Origin: Trissonchulus latispiculum
Taxonomy: Eukaryota; Nematoda; Enoplea; Enoplida; Ironidae
Direction of reading: 5' to 3'
NCBI GenBank assembly: GCA_030248195.1
Contig: JASAND010030721.1
Coordinates: 18,780 to 82,779 of the forward strand
DNA length: 64,000 nt
This document shows, piece after piece, positions 21,243-31,144 of the stretch (position 1 is the first letter of the stretch; every line of letters begins with the position of its first letter). A model generated the notes under the pieces. The model was given only the letters and a program-made list of their open reading frames with translations, made no database searches and was not told the origin of the DNA. The translations under genes were made by a program, and so were the position numbers.

Positions 21243-21950
21243 ATGTGCTTGTTGCAGATGTGCTCCCTTCACGAATCGTTGAGGATGGAGTGCTGCGACC
21301 CGTCCAGCGACGAGGTCCAGCTGCGGAAGCGGGTGCGCTACGTCCTCTTGCGGGTCGGAGCGCCCCTCAGATCAGATCGGCAGTTGAGAACCTTTGAGAT
21401 GGATCTCCAGAAGCTGTCACGTCACTACGAGACTCACTATCAGCGGAACTTGGGTCAGGATGTGCGGCGAGTTGGATTTGATACGATCGAAGAATTCCTA
21501 CGGCATCATTCACTGGATCCCGACCATAAGATCTTTTGCCGAATGAGCGACGGACGCATGCTGGTGATGGCGGAACCGGGACCGGAAGATGGAGCATATG
21601 GCGAAAGGGTGGCCTTGGTGCGAAAGGCGGAGTTGCTGGTAGCCATCGAACGGGAGACTGGAATCTCGCCTGTGGAATTGGTTTCGCCTGTGCCAGCTGG
21701 ACCGTCGGTGGATCCTGTGGTGGATGTGCCAGGAGCGTCGGGAGTGGTGGCAGTTTCGGAAGACCCAGGATCTGAGGGTCCGTCCCCGGCGGGACCCGTG
21801 GCAGCAAACCCGGGAGTGGGCGTCGTCAGGCGGGAAGTTGGCTTTGGAGCTGGGCGGCCAGATGTGGAAGACGATTGCTCTGGTGTCTGGCGAGGTGGTG
21901 ATCCCATGGATACCTTCCGCAGATTTCTGCGGGGAGGCAGGGCGGACTAA
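21243..21950 (+). CDS. LOTUS/OST-HTH-like accessory protein
   Basis: A 235-residue ORF begins at ATG 21243, with a second in-frame ATG at 21258 right after an acceptor-like CAG. Residues about 27-110 show the LOTUS (OST-HTH) pattern: an N-terminal helix (LRKRVRYVLLRVGAPL), then LSRHYETHYQRNLG, RRVGFDTIEEFL and a final strand (GRMLVMAEP). The LGF-S-L-x-x-L-type core and the spacing resemble Oskar, TDRD5/7 and MARF1, where LOTUS domains bind Vasa helicase or RNA in germ granules. The rest is a Gly/Pro/Val-rich disordered tail ending in FRRFLRGG. Such a domain is not part of standard Ty3/gypsy elements. The assignment rests on pattern only. Confidence 0.55.
   Translation: MCLLQMCSLHESLRMECCDPSSDEVQLRKRVRYVLLRVGAPLRSDRQLRTFEMDLQKLSRHYETHYQRNLGQDVRRVGFDTIEEFLRHHSLDPDHKIFCRMSDGRMLVMAEPGPEDGAYGERVALVRKAELLVAIERETGISPVELVSPVPAGPSVDPVVDVPGASGVVAVSEDPGSEGPSPAGPVAANPGVGVVRREVGFGAGRPDVEDDCSGVWRGGDPMDTFRRFLRGGRAD
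21249..21257 (+). promoter_or_regulatory. Splice-acceptor-like sequence before LOTUS-like ORF
   Basis: CTTGTTGCAG ends directly before the ATG at 21258. A donor-like GTAAATA lies at about 21151, just after the Env stop. This suggests that the ORF may be read from a spliced mRNA. Confidence 0.4.
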
Positions 21951-22080
21951 GATTGTTCCCACCGGCGCGCCCCGGGTGCTGCCTTCTGATAACAAAGAAA
22001 ACCCTAAAAAAAGCAGAAAATATAAAAACTTAAAAAAAAACTCCGTTGTACATAGGCTTATTTTATGATTTGGTGGTTCT

Positions 22081-22090
22081 TGTTTTATAG
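22081..22090 (+). promoter_or_regulatory. Splice-acceptor-like sequence before accessory ORF
   Basis: TTCTTGTTTTATAG, a T-rich tract ending in AG, is immediately followed by the ATG at 22091. The 140 bp upstream are non-coding and A-rich, as in a short intron. Confidence 0.45.
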
Positions 22091-22624
22091 ATGGAAGCGG
22101 CGGTGGATTTGGAGTCTCTGCGGAAGGAGCGAGACGATGTCCTGAAGAAGTACTTCCAGGCAGATGAGTCGCTGGCTCATCACACGAAGGAAAAGGCTGG
22201 GGCAGCCTCGGCTGCTGCCTATTATCGGCGGAAGTTGATGCTTCTCGACAGTCAGATCTCAGCGGCAGGAAACCGACCGAAGGAAGCGGTGGCTTGCCAA
22301 GTTGTGGAAACGGCGGACGAACAGTGCCAGACCGATCCTTCTCTCAGCCGGGATCCAATCACGGTGTCTCTCGAGTCGTCGGGTGACAATGATGGAACGG
22401 CGAGAATGACTTCCCCTGTCAGTTCTCCGGAACCTGAGGGGGATCTGCAGATTGTGGAACCTGTTCCTTTGGATCTGTCCAGAAGGACGTTCCGACGCCC
22501 ACCGTCCATCAGGCGGTACCTGCATTGCGTGGAGAAGCCGGGTCTCCACAGTCTGATCGCCCTGTGGAGCCTTCTGGTGTCCCGCTGGCACCACAGCTGT
22601 GCGACCCCCAGCCGATCGTCCTAG
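22091..22624 (+). CDS. Coiled-coil accessory ORF of Ty3/gypsy element
   Basis: A 177-residue frame starts at ATG 22091. Residues 5-60 are strongly helical and charged (LESLRKERDDVLKKYFQAD, then YYRRKLMLLDSQI), which suggests a coiled coil. The middle is Ser/Pro/Glu-rich and disordered and holds a CQTD sequence. The last 40 residues lie in the overlap with the next frame and look out of frame. The function is unknown. It probably forms one protein with 22525-23235. Confidence 0.55.
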   Translation: MEAAVDLESLRKERDDVLKKYFQADESLAHHTKEKAGAASAAAYYRRKLMLLDSQISAAGNRPKEAVACQVVETADEQCQTDPSLSRDPITVSLESSGDNDGTARMTSPVSSPEPEGDLQIVEPVPLDLSRRTFRRPPSIRRYLHCVEKPGLHSLIALWSLLVSRWHHSCATPSRSS

Positions 22625-23235
22625 ACCCTGGGAACTATGCCCCACCGGCGGTGGAAGCGTACGATCCGGAGCGACCCAATCTGTTCGGCGGCTCAGGCCC
22701 GCCGGCGAACGACGACGACGACTGCATCAATTTGTCAGAGCCGGATGTTTTCGTCTCAGATGCAGAGGAGGAATCCCGGAGGCGGAAGAAGAAGAAGAAG
22801 AGCCAGGAGCGACGGAGCGGCCATCATCGTCATCATCGGCACGACGGAGGGAAGACCGGGCGAAGTCGCAGTCCGAAACGTTCGGAAGCATCAGCCAGCC
22901 GGAAGCCAAGTCAGCGGAACCCTGGGGTTCGTTACGAAGCCCATTCTAGCTACTCCCCACCTCCTCCTGAGCGTCGAGATCGGGATGGCGTCCCGGAGTG
23001 GAAGACGGACGCCAATCGAGAAGTGGAGGCGTTCCGTGTGCAAGCGTGGGAACGGATTTCCTGGAGGCCTTACGATATCCGCAACTTTATGGAGATCCGG
23101 CGGAGCGATATCTTCCGTGCCTATCGGTCCAAGTATCCCTCCGGTCGCCACGAAACCCTGGATTTTCAGACCCGAGTCAAGGATGGCCTGGAAGAAATCC
23201 TACAGCAGCTCCTGGCCAGGCAGAACAGGCTTTGA
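22525..23235 (+). CDS. Basic RS/KKKK-rich accessory ORF, likely frameshifted continuation
   Basis: This frame lies -1 relative to 22091-22624 and overlaps it by 100 nt. It opens at a TTG and has no ATG until about residue 185, so it is unlikely to start independently. It encodes an acidic patch, a RRRKKKKKSQERR nuclear-localisation-like stretch, His-rich and RSRSP segments, and a conserved-looking C-terminal block (WERISWRPYDIRNFMEIRR to QQLLARQNRL). A hairpin with 8-bp arms lies in the overlap (22544-22551 and 22562-22569). A mutation, a programmed frameshift or a splice could each join the two frames. Confidence 0.5.
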   Translation: MRGEAGSPQSDRPVEPSGVPLAPQLCDPQPIVLDPGNYAPPAVEAYDPERPNLFGGSGPPANDDDDCINLSEPDVFVSDAEEESRRRKKKKKSQERRSGHHRHHRHDGGKTGRSRSPKRSEASASRKPSQRNPGVRYEAHSSYSPPPPERRDRDGVPEWKTDANREVEAFRVQAWERISWRPYDIRNFMEIRRSDIFRAYRSKYPSGRHETLDFQTRVKDGLEEILQQLLARQNRL

Positions 23236-23356
23236 CTACTTTGAACCAAAATTTTGTCGTGGTGTATACTGTCTTTTGGGTGAAAATTATTTAAAGTTCT
23301 CTATTTTTTCATCATCATTTCGTAATTTTTTTTGTAATGGGGGCATTACTTTTTCG

Positions 23357-23367
23357 TAGGGGGGAGG
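23357..23367 (+). promoter_or_regulatory. Polypurine tract
   Basis: TAGGGGGGAGG lies immediately before the 3' LTR (TGTAACC at 23368). This is the expected plus-strand primer. Confidence 0.85.
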
Positions 23368-24275
23368 TGTAACCGTAGGTACGTACGTATATATATATTC
23401 TGTTATATAGTTGTTTGGTCTAGTAATTTTGGATGTAAGTGCTGTGTTTTCATTTAAACTTATCCTCTCCTCCTCTCTGCAGACTAAACAAACAGTATAA
23501 TTTATTTAACCTTTACCTTTCTCCGCTATAGGTTAGACTTCATCATTCTATCTTTCTCTCTTAAGTGTAACTTTCAGTAGCTAACTACTTATCCAATAAG
23601 GGGGGTCTCTATTTGTCGGGTGTCAATCTATGGGGGTCATTGTGCTGTCTTTACAACCGTATATACAATATATCATCTATACATATATCGCCTGTGCTTA
23701 TATGCTTTGTTTACGTGTCCAGTGTATGTGTGTATGTTAACCTGAGCTTTCATTCATTTTGTAACATCTAGCTTTCCCCCTCTGTCGCCATTTCGGTAGT
23801 GTAGCAAACTAAACCTTTAAGTTCTAAGCGTGTGTGGGTTAGTTCTTGGCCTATTTGGCTAGTCAAAACATTGTTAATGTAAAGTGAATTTTTGGGTTTG
23901 TTAGTCAGTTCTCAGTTTTGTTTCGCTTGCGAGTGGCGGTGCGAATTAAACGGTTGAGTTGGTGTGACTTAGCAGGCTCTAATAGTTAGGCCGAAGTTAA
24001 ACGTTTTCGAGTCGACTTAGTGCTTATTTACGGCGGAAGCTAACGTTGTCTAACTGTACGGCGGTGTGAGTGAACTGGGAATTGCTGGAACGGAGGTTTA
24101 AGCCAACGGAGGTCGACGAGAAGCGGAGGTTAAAGCGAAGCGGAGGTGAAACTTGGATCGGAAGTGCCTTTTCTCTAAACGGAGGGTGGAGTCTGAACAA
24201 GTAGGTCGATTGCCGGTCACCTAACGGTAGTGGGTCTAATTTAACGCATAGGGCGTAAGACAGAACCGTCTTACA
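23368..24275 (+). repeat. 3' LTR of Ty3/gypsy element
   Basis: A 908-bp direct copy of 12674-13583 that ends TTACA, followed by the target duplication GTAA. Confidence 0.95.
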
Positions 24276-24279
24276 GTAA

Positions 24280-25979
24280 TTAATCCAGTGCGCAGATCAA
24301 CAGAATTATATACTAAAAACTTATGGATGGAACAAATAGCAATGGTTTTTAAAAATCTTTTGAAGAAACGTCATTTAAAATTTAAAAATCCTGATGAAGC
24401 TAGCTAAACGGAAGAAATTTTGTTTAACTCAAGTTGGAGAAATTGTGCATTTCGGTTTTCTTTGAAACTTGTGAAAAATGCTTTTGGCTTATATGTTTAA
24501 TGGATGAAAATTTATAATATTTCAATCATGCAAAAACCATTTGCATTTTAATCAGAAAACTCCAATAACAAAGTAATTATACCGAGATATAACAACAAGC
24601 TAAGGAATTATAAGCCGATGTTCTAAACAAGTCCAATTTTGTATATATATAGCTGATGTTACCTAAGTTCATAACCAGATCATTAGATTTACAATACGGA
24701 ATTTATACATACAAGAACAGTAATTTTCAGAAAAAGTTTAATTTTGTCTGAAGTACAAAGAGAATAAAAGTAAACTAAAATAGTAATAGATATCTGTTGT
24801 TTTCTAAAAATGTAAATGGCATTATTTTTATTCCTGCTGGAGCAGGAATGTATAAAAAGGAAACTATTATGCTTAGTGCATAGTGAGTCATTTCTCCATT
24901 TAGAAGACCTAACTTCAACACAGGGCTAGCTTAGGTCAGATTTTTTTGCATTCAGATTATGCAAATTAGGTTTTGGAGCCTATTTAAGTGGCAGAACTGA
25001 TGGCTTTGCGCAGTCTTCGACTGTCAGCAATCTAAACGATTGCAGATTTTTGAGCACCAGTGTAGCTTGGGAGCTACCGTGGTGCATTAGGAATTAAGGT
25101 ACTAGCTTGCGCTGGACATCACAAGTTCAGTCCAATCATGGAACTGCAAGCATAGGCCTGCATTTCCTTCCGGGTGAGCATGGAGTTCTTTGAGAATTCT
25201 GGAAAAACTGAGCAGCGGAATGGAAAATAATAAAAAATTTTGCAAGTTTGTCAAAATAAGTTAAGCAAAATTAGTTTGTCAGTTGTTGTACGACTGAGAA
25301 CCCAATGATGTTAACTGATTGTATGTGCTATGCAGCTGAGGAAAGCCTGGTCAGAAAAAGCAAAAACATTCAACTGGATATTCGAAATGATATTAGCAGT
25401 TCGAATGAACTTTTTGATTATGACTTGAAATTATCAGCCTAGAAAGCCAGATAAAAACTAAACATGTTTATGACTTATATATTTTGTCGATGGAGCAGTT
25501 GTTGGTGCTCGCAAAAATTTAGGAGGAATCAATTTCTATCCACTTATATTTAGCTTAATTTAAAATTCAGCTTAACCAAGTAAGAAGTTAAATTTTATTT
25601 GCAAGCAAATGTCCTTTAAGTCAACTTGCATTCGATTAAATTATTCATCGAAATTCGTATATAGAATGTAAAAATATAGATGCCGTTTATTCATCGAAAA
25701 TGTGCTCGAATAATATAAATATAGCATATTCATACCGTGTATAATTAATTTTAAATTTTAAATTTTAATTTTAAAGCTATAATGTAGTAAAGTTTAACTG
25801 TGCTATAAGACAAAAATCTCTTAATAAATTGCAAATTTCATGTTCCTGCATTGAAATAACTATATAAAATATAAAGCAAACGTTATTACAACGTTCTAGT
25901 AACTATAAAAAGCGAAAAATTGTGCAAAAATTGTCCAAAACGTCAGAAAAAAATTTCGATTTTTGTAGTGTTAAAGAGC
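24280..25979. other. Right interior of the CCGGTT TIR element
   Basis: AT-rich and non-coding. A possible pol III-type head lies at 25074-25140: GTGGTGCATTAGG resembles an A box and AGTTCAGTCC a weak B box, so a tRNA-derived SINE fragment is conceivable at low confidence. No transposase frame is present. Confidence 0.35.
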
Positions 25980-26064
25980 TGGTTCCGGTTCCGGTTCCGG
26001 TTCCGGTTTTCTAAAGCCAATTCCGGTTCCGGTTCCGGTTTTTTGGAGTTCCGGTCGATCCCTA

Positions 26065-27592
26065 ATATATATATCATAGGGGTCGCGGCAGCGACCCCTA
26101 TAATATGTGTGAAAAGTGGCTGGAGACACTGTAAAATAAGCTGCGCAGAAGCTGCGCAAAATCCTGCGCAGATTTCATGCGCAAATTGTAGAGCACATCG
26201 AGTTTAGTATGTCTGTGAAGTTTCAGCCCCGTATCACTTACCGTTAAAAAGTTGCGCCCCGGACCGGTTAAGGCGGCGATGTTTTTTTTCCGGTTTCTCC
26301 TATTTGATGGTTGTATTGTACATAATGTTCGCCGCTTTCACGTGATCTGCAGCGGTGGGCCAACCTAAAGGGCTATGGGGTCTAGTAGTACCCTCTAAAG
26401 AATTTAAGAATCACAACTTTTTTTGCGCCGCAGCTGCGCCACAGCGCCGCAGTGGCGCCGCAAAGTCGGCTCATAGCGAAAAGTGACCATTTTTGTGGTC
26501 GTCGCTCAGGTCGAACGTTACAAGCTGGAGCTGATTTCTTTTTATATTCAGAAATTACATATATTGAACTAACTAACGGTCCAGGTTGCGTTTCTCTATC
26601 ACTTCCCTAGCGACTACAGTGGCCCGTCAAAAATGGCGAAAATTCGAAAAATGAAAAATCGAAATTTCTCGCTATCTGTTCAACTTTAAAAGCTCAAATC
26701 TTTCATACAATGGTTTTCTAGCACGGAGAATCGATTCCCACAGTCAGTTTTACCGTCAGACCCACCCATCTTGCTGGGCTGGTTCCACTTTGCCGTTGGG
26801 AGGGTCAAGTCGGAAACCGCAACCTGGAAGTCCATAGTAGGCTTTACCTGGCCTCTCAAAACTTTGTCTATAGGGGTTTTCTGGTGTGCCCAGCTCATTC
26901 CCGGTATCCGTTTTGCCGTCCGACGGGTCTATATTGCTGGGCTGGTTCTACTTTGCCCTCGGGAGGGTCAAGTCGGAAACCGCTTCCTGGAGGTCCATAG
27001 TAGGCTCTACCTGGCCTCTCAAAACTTTGTCTATAGGTGTTTTCTGGTGTGCCCAGCTCATTCCCGGTATTGGTTTTGCCGTCCGACGTACCTATTTTGC
27101 TGGGCTGGTTCTACTTTGCCGTTTGAAGGGTCAGTCGGGTGGGAGGGTCAAATGGTCGAAAATAAAGTTTCTCAAAAGTGGTCAAATTTGGTATCAAATG
27201 AAAGCCCTAAGTGAGCTGAGCAACTTTTGTCATAGAACAGCGTACCCAAAGTGGCTGTAGAGTACTGTGGTGGGGTGGGGTGGGGACTTAGGCGATTTTG
27301 GGTCAAAAATAAATTTTTCAAAACTGGTCAAATTTGGTATCAAATCAGAGTTCTAAGTGAGCTGAGCAACTTTTGACATGGAACCATCCACCAATAGTTG
27401 ATGTGCCAAATAACGTCGCGTGCCTATGAAACTTTTGTCTTTACTTCTTCAACCGGAATTTAAAAGATATATATAAGTATATATTTATATTTATTTATTA
27501 TTTATTTAAAGGATGTTTAAAGGATATATATACGACACAGCCAACACACACATATTATCCTCTTTTGTGCGGAGCATTTTTGTTACTTGTAT
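26065..27592. repeat. Terminal-hairpin repeat X, copy 1 (1.5 kb)
   Basis: Starts with the hairpin ATAGGGGTCGC-GGCA-GCGACCCCTAT (26076-26101) and ends with GGAGCATTTTTGTTACTTGTAT. It is a direct repeat of 32251-33863. Inside is a 163-bp tandem duplication (GCTGGGCTGGTT at 26773, 26936 and 27099). The ends share ATAATATGTGTG read inwards. The open frames at 26771-27260 are products of the tandem repeat. No transposase is present. Confidence 0.75.
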
Positions 27593-28632
27593 TATAGGGG
27601 GGCGCGATAGCGCTCCCCCTATAATATGGGTGTTAAAGGGTCAGCGCGGCCCTTAAAGACCCGTTCGAGCACCGTTCCAGCTAAATACTCAACCAAACTA
27701 GACAAATTTGGTATCGTTGGAATCAGCACGACGAGTACAACAAGTAGCAAAAAAGTTTTGGTCAAAATTTTCAACTTTGAAAATTTTCGCTCCGGACAAG
27801 TTAGGTCCGTTTGTTTTTTTTTCCGTGTAAGTCACGCTTGGGGAAGCCGTTTAAGTCTAACTCACTAACTGAACGATGTGGGCATTTTCAGCCTGTGAAG
27901 TTTGGTTTTTCTGAGAGTAGTATTTGTGTTAACGTACCTTTTGGACAATTTTCCGCTGGCCGGCCCGGCCGGCCACCTGTGCGGCCGGCCAAAGGTGGCC
28001 TGACCGCTAAGATGGCCAAAAAAGGCCAATTTTGTGTCACGGCTACAGGGCTCAGGGAACAAGGTACAGAGACGCGGCTTGTTGCATAAGAAACTTTGGG
28101 ATAGGTAGCGTGTCATAACGAGGGCGATTTTCGATATCTGTCCGGGATCGTTCAGGCGGCCGGCCCAAAGTTGGTCCGGCCAAATGGCCATTTCGTAAAA
28201 GTTTCTAAGTCCCAACTCTACAGGAAATAGTCAAAAATAGGCCTAAATATGCTGTTTTGGGCCATATAGTGGGACGCATATATGGGTTATCGGGGTCGCT
28301 GAACACGATGAGCATAGTCGCAGCGCCGTGCGGTGCTGCTATCGTGCTGTACTGGTATGCAGCAACCATAGCACGCTGTCTGTAGACTTACCGTAAACGC
28401 CTAAACATATGAAACTTGGTGAAAATTATGTCTGTAGTAAGGGGGAACTGTAGCTATGTTAGTTGGTGCACTCTCTAGCTTCCACCGTGCTGTATGTGCT
28501 GCCCCAAACACAGCACCGTCGATAACAAGTTATTCATTTGTCACTGGCATTTGAAATTCGGCATACAGATAGTTTAGGACATGACAACTATTATAGATAG
28601 GTTTCGTATACTTATTACGATGTTACTACATG
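27593..28632. repeat. Terminal-hairpin end and GGCCGGCC-rich repeat
   Basis: A second hairpin (TATAGGGGGGCGC-GATA-GCGCTCCCCCTATA, 27594-27622) is followed by ATAATATGGGTGTTAAAGG. An inverted, diverged copy of this end lies at 32165-32250. Between 27955 and 28195 GGCCGGCC words are dense. The two hairpin ends are probably from separate insertions, because a host exon lies between them. Confidence 0.5.
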
Positions 28633-29165
28633 GTTGCGCTGCAGTAGAGTGCTGCAGAAGTACAGCACGGCCTATAACTAGCTACAGATAACTTGCAATC
28701 GTCTGACATTCTGCAGACACGTGCAGAATAGCATTGTAAATGATGCCGTATAAATCTCCTTTCTTGGCAGTGACGTTTGCGTCTAGTTGCGCTGCAGTAG
28801 AGTGCTGCGGAAGTACAGCACGGCCTATAACTAGCTAAACAAAAGTTGCAATCGTCTGAAATTCTGCAGACACGTGCAGAATAGCATTGGAAATGATGCC
28901 GTATAAGTGTCCTTTCTTGGCAGTGACGTTTGCGTCTGGTTGCACTGCAGTAGAGTGCTGCGGAAGTACAGCACGGCCTATATATAACTAGCTACACAAA
29001 AGTTGCAATCGTCTGAAATTCTGCAGACAAGCGCAGAATAGCATTACAAATCATGCCGAATAAGTCTACTACTTTGGCAGTGACGCTTGCGTCTGGTTGC
29101 GCTGCAGTAGAGCGCTGCGGAAGTACAGCATAGCTTATAATAAACTACAGATAACTTTCTGCAAC
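28633..29165. repeat. 153-bp tandem repeat, about 3.4 copies
   Basis: Units start with GTTGCGCTGCAGTAGAG at 28633, 28786, 28939 and 29096 (periods 153, 153 and 157), and the last is truncated near 29165. Units are diverged by a few percent. There is no spacer structure, so it is a satellite-type tandem array and not a CRISPR array. Confidence 0.9.
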
Positions 29166-29330
29166 TTTCTAAAATTTTCTTATTTGTAGTAGATGAGGGT
29201 TTTTCTGCCAAAATCAAGAAAAATGGCTTGGTTGACTGTTACGTAATTATTGGGGGAATTTTTAAAGTTTCTTTCATAAAGCCTTAACATTTTGCTTAAG
29301 GTTTACTGAGAACCTTAAAAATGAAATAGG

Positions 29331-29982
29331 ACAAGAATAAAAATGCTCCGATGGAGCATGAAAAATGCAATATGGGTGACACTGGGTTTTAAGCGGACAG
29401 AGGACTAGGTTTTAAAACGTTAATATGGGAGGGGCAGGTTGTAAATACCAGGAGGACTACGTTAAAAGCGCACTAATATGGACCAGCTTCGCTGAACAAC
29501 CCATATTCGCGGGTACGCATGCTCCACTCGGCATTTGACCATTATTGTCTTAAGTTCTAAATTCGTCAGCTTTCCAGGCGAGCTTGCTGATTTTGAAATA
29601 TTATGCTTTATATACTTCAAGCGCTGTATACTGAACTGCCAGAGCGGGATTTGTGACACCAATTTTTACTGCATATGTGGTATTAAGTGTTGGATTATAT
29701 GCATTAATTAAATTAAGTTGGGTTATAAGTTGTATTAATTATGTAATTATTAAGTATTACGAATACAACTGTTGCAGACGCAGAGCTATGCTCACAAATT
29801 GGTAAACTGTTACTGAAGAACTGCCACCAGCATCAGTCCGGACAGTTTCCGCGAATATGGGTTGTTCAGCGAAGCTGGTCCATATTAGTGCGCTTTTAAC
29901 CTAGTCCTCCTGGTATTTACAACCTGCCCCTCCCATATTGCATTTTTCATGCTCCATCGGAGCATTTTTATTCTTGTATATA
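29331..29982. mobile_element. Fold-back element with hairpin termini
   Basis: Long inverted arms (29331-29515 against about 29845-29982) begin ACAAGAATAAAAATGCTCC. Each arm contains the GCTCCGATGGAGC hairpin, GCAATATGGG, and the string from GGACTA(C/G)GTTAAAAGCGC to CCCATATTCGCGG. The left arm carries about 50 bp extra (TGACACTGGG to AATATGGG) that matches the related end at 11690-11806, so it looks like a recombinant of two subfamilies. No coding frame is present. Confidence 0.85.
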
Positions 29983-30309
29983 TATTGTTGCAACTTGTCG
30001 ATCCTAAACTGCTGCCTAAGCCGACCGCAGGAAAAACAATGTTGACACAGCTCTCACTATTGGTAGGAGGAACCAACGTAACAAAAGTGTTAAAAAACCT
30101 TAAAACTTGGCAATTCCTTGTTATATAATGCCCTTCTGTGAGTAGAGAAAATCCAAAAAAGGTTGACGTAGCTATTCCCTATTTATATAAACTAAATCCA
30201 GGCTTCATTCATTCATTTATATAATTTAGGCTTCACTGAATTAAGACGTCTACTGCATTACAATCCGAATGTACAATTATAAGTACAAAATGAAAAGGAA
30301 ATATCATAC

Positions 30310-30580
30310 AGCTATCATTTCCGGACTTGAAAGAGATCAAGTGCGGCCGATCATAGAGGAGGCGATGGGGAAAGCAGCGACTCAACAGGGGAGCAGATTT
30401 TGCCGGATATTTGTAACCATACTTTGGTGCTCGAGGAGCGTTGCGACGTCTTGTTTTCCGTTCCTTTTTGGTAGAAAATGTTGGTTCTGGGTAGATGACA
30501 GGGGTTGGAAGACTTCGACGCAAGCAACTGCTGCTGGCGGAGTCATGGCAATTAGTCAAGACTCCTGATACTGAATGCAT
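30310..30580 (-). CDS. PKMYT1: PKMYT1-like N-terminal exon
   Basis: Ninety codons plus one base run from ATG at 30580. An acceptor-like TTTTACAG ends at 30592, so this may be the second exon with a short 5' UTR. The product contains LPTPVIYPEPTFSTKKERK, YPAKSAPLLSRCFP and RPHLISFKSG. These align in order with the human PKMYT1 N-terminus (PVPAYF, PAKGSIPISRLFP, RRVSFRG), a regulatory region before the kinase domain. The donor gtatga leaves one base that restores phase with exon 11859-11956. Basic and Ser-rich composition fits a phosphoregulated tail. Confidence 0.8.
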
Positions 30581-30610
30581 CAACGAAACGGCTGTAAAAC
30601 ATACAATGCA

Positions 30611-31075
30611 TTATATATATATATATATATTATATAAATAAATATATATAAACAAATAAATATATATATATATATTTTTGATATATATATTATATATAAA
30701 AGAAATAAAAATGCTCCTCTGCAGCATGAAAAAAGTAATATGGGCAGGGTATTTTTTACAGGGGGGGCCCCTCCCCGAAATTGACCTCCCCCCCGATATT
30801 TTGGTCTTCCCCCTTAATGAGGTCTACATTTTTTCCAAAAATGGTCAAATTTTCAAAAATTTTCCGGCGTCGCCGGAGATTTTTCGTAAACATGACTATT
30901 TTTGCCTTAAATCCTGGAATTTTTGAGAACTTTTTGTGTTTCACCATGCAAAATACGCCAAAAAATACCGTTTTTTGGCTCATTTTTGCAAAAAATCTCC
31001 CCCCCCCCGGAAAAAAATCCCCTGGTGGGTGATGGTGAGGTTGCAAAATCAAGAGAGGCCTAGTCTTTAAAATGC

Positions 31076-31141
<66 letters not shown>
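30611..31141. repeat. (TA)n tracts around a G/C-run hairpin-family fragment
   Basis: (TA)n tracts lie at 30611-30705 and 31079-31141. Between them, AATAAAAATGCTCC with CTGCAGCAT and GTAATATGGGC (30706-30750) is another end of the hairpin family. GGGGGGGCCCCTCCCC and CCCCCCGG runs follow (30760-31025). This suggests that these elements insert into TA repeats. Confidence 0.6.

Positions 31142-31144
<3 letters not shown>

Larger units (their letters stand above)
12674..24275 (+). mobile_element. Env-bearing Ty3/gypsy LTR retrotransposon
   Basis: This 11.6-kb element has 910/908-bp LTRs with TGTAA...TTACA ends and the 4-bp duplication GTAA at 12670-12673 and 24276-24279. The layout is LTR, PBS, gag-pro-RT-RNase H, an in-frame stop, integrase with PWWP-like domain, Env-like protein, LOTUS-like ORF, coiled-coil ORF, basic ORF, PPT, LTR. 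The pol order (RT-RNase H before integrase) and the GPY/F-type module place it in Ty3/gypsy (Metaviridae). The LTRs differ at roughly two dozen positions by eye, so the insertion is not ancient. It sits antisense in a PKMYT1 intron. Reading-frame breaks indicate that this copy is defective. Confidence 0.95.
12107..26064. mobile_element. TIR element with CCGGTT words, split by LTR element
   Basis: The left end TAGGGATCGACCGGAATTCC and the right end TAGGGATCGACCGGAACTCC (read inwards from 26064) are nearly perfect inverted repeats. Each is followed by arrays of GGTTCC/CCGGTT (12119-12205 and 25980-26055). Removing the LTR retrotransposon and one GTAA leaves about 2.35 kb with no transposase. 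The flanks are TA-rich, so the 8-bp duplication (TTATATAT against ATATATAT) is weak evidence. The TAGGG terminus suggests hAT-like. Confidence 0.72.

Noticed and set aside
26771..27260. ORFs in repeat X (also 33016-33700)
   Set aside because: They follow a 163-bp tandem duplication, occur in overlapping frames and show no domain.
28633..29165. CRISPR-like array
   Set aside because: Units are contiguous 153-bp tandem copies without unique spacers, in a eukaryotic context.
30269..30568. Plus-strand 99-codon ORF
   Set aside because: It is the antisense shadow of the PKMYT1 N-terminal exon.
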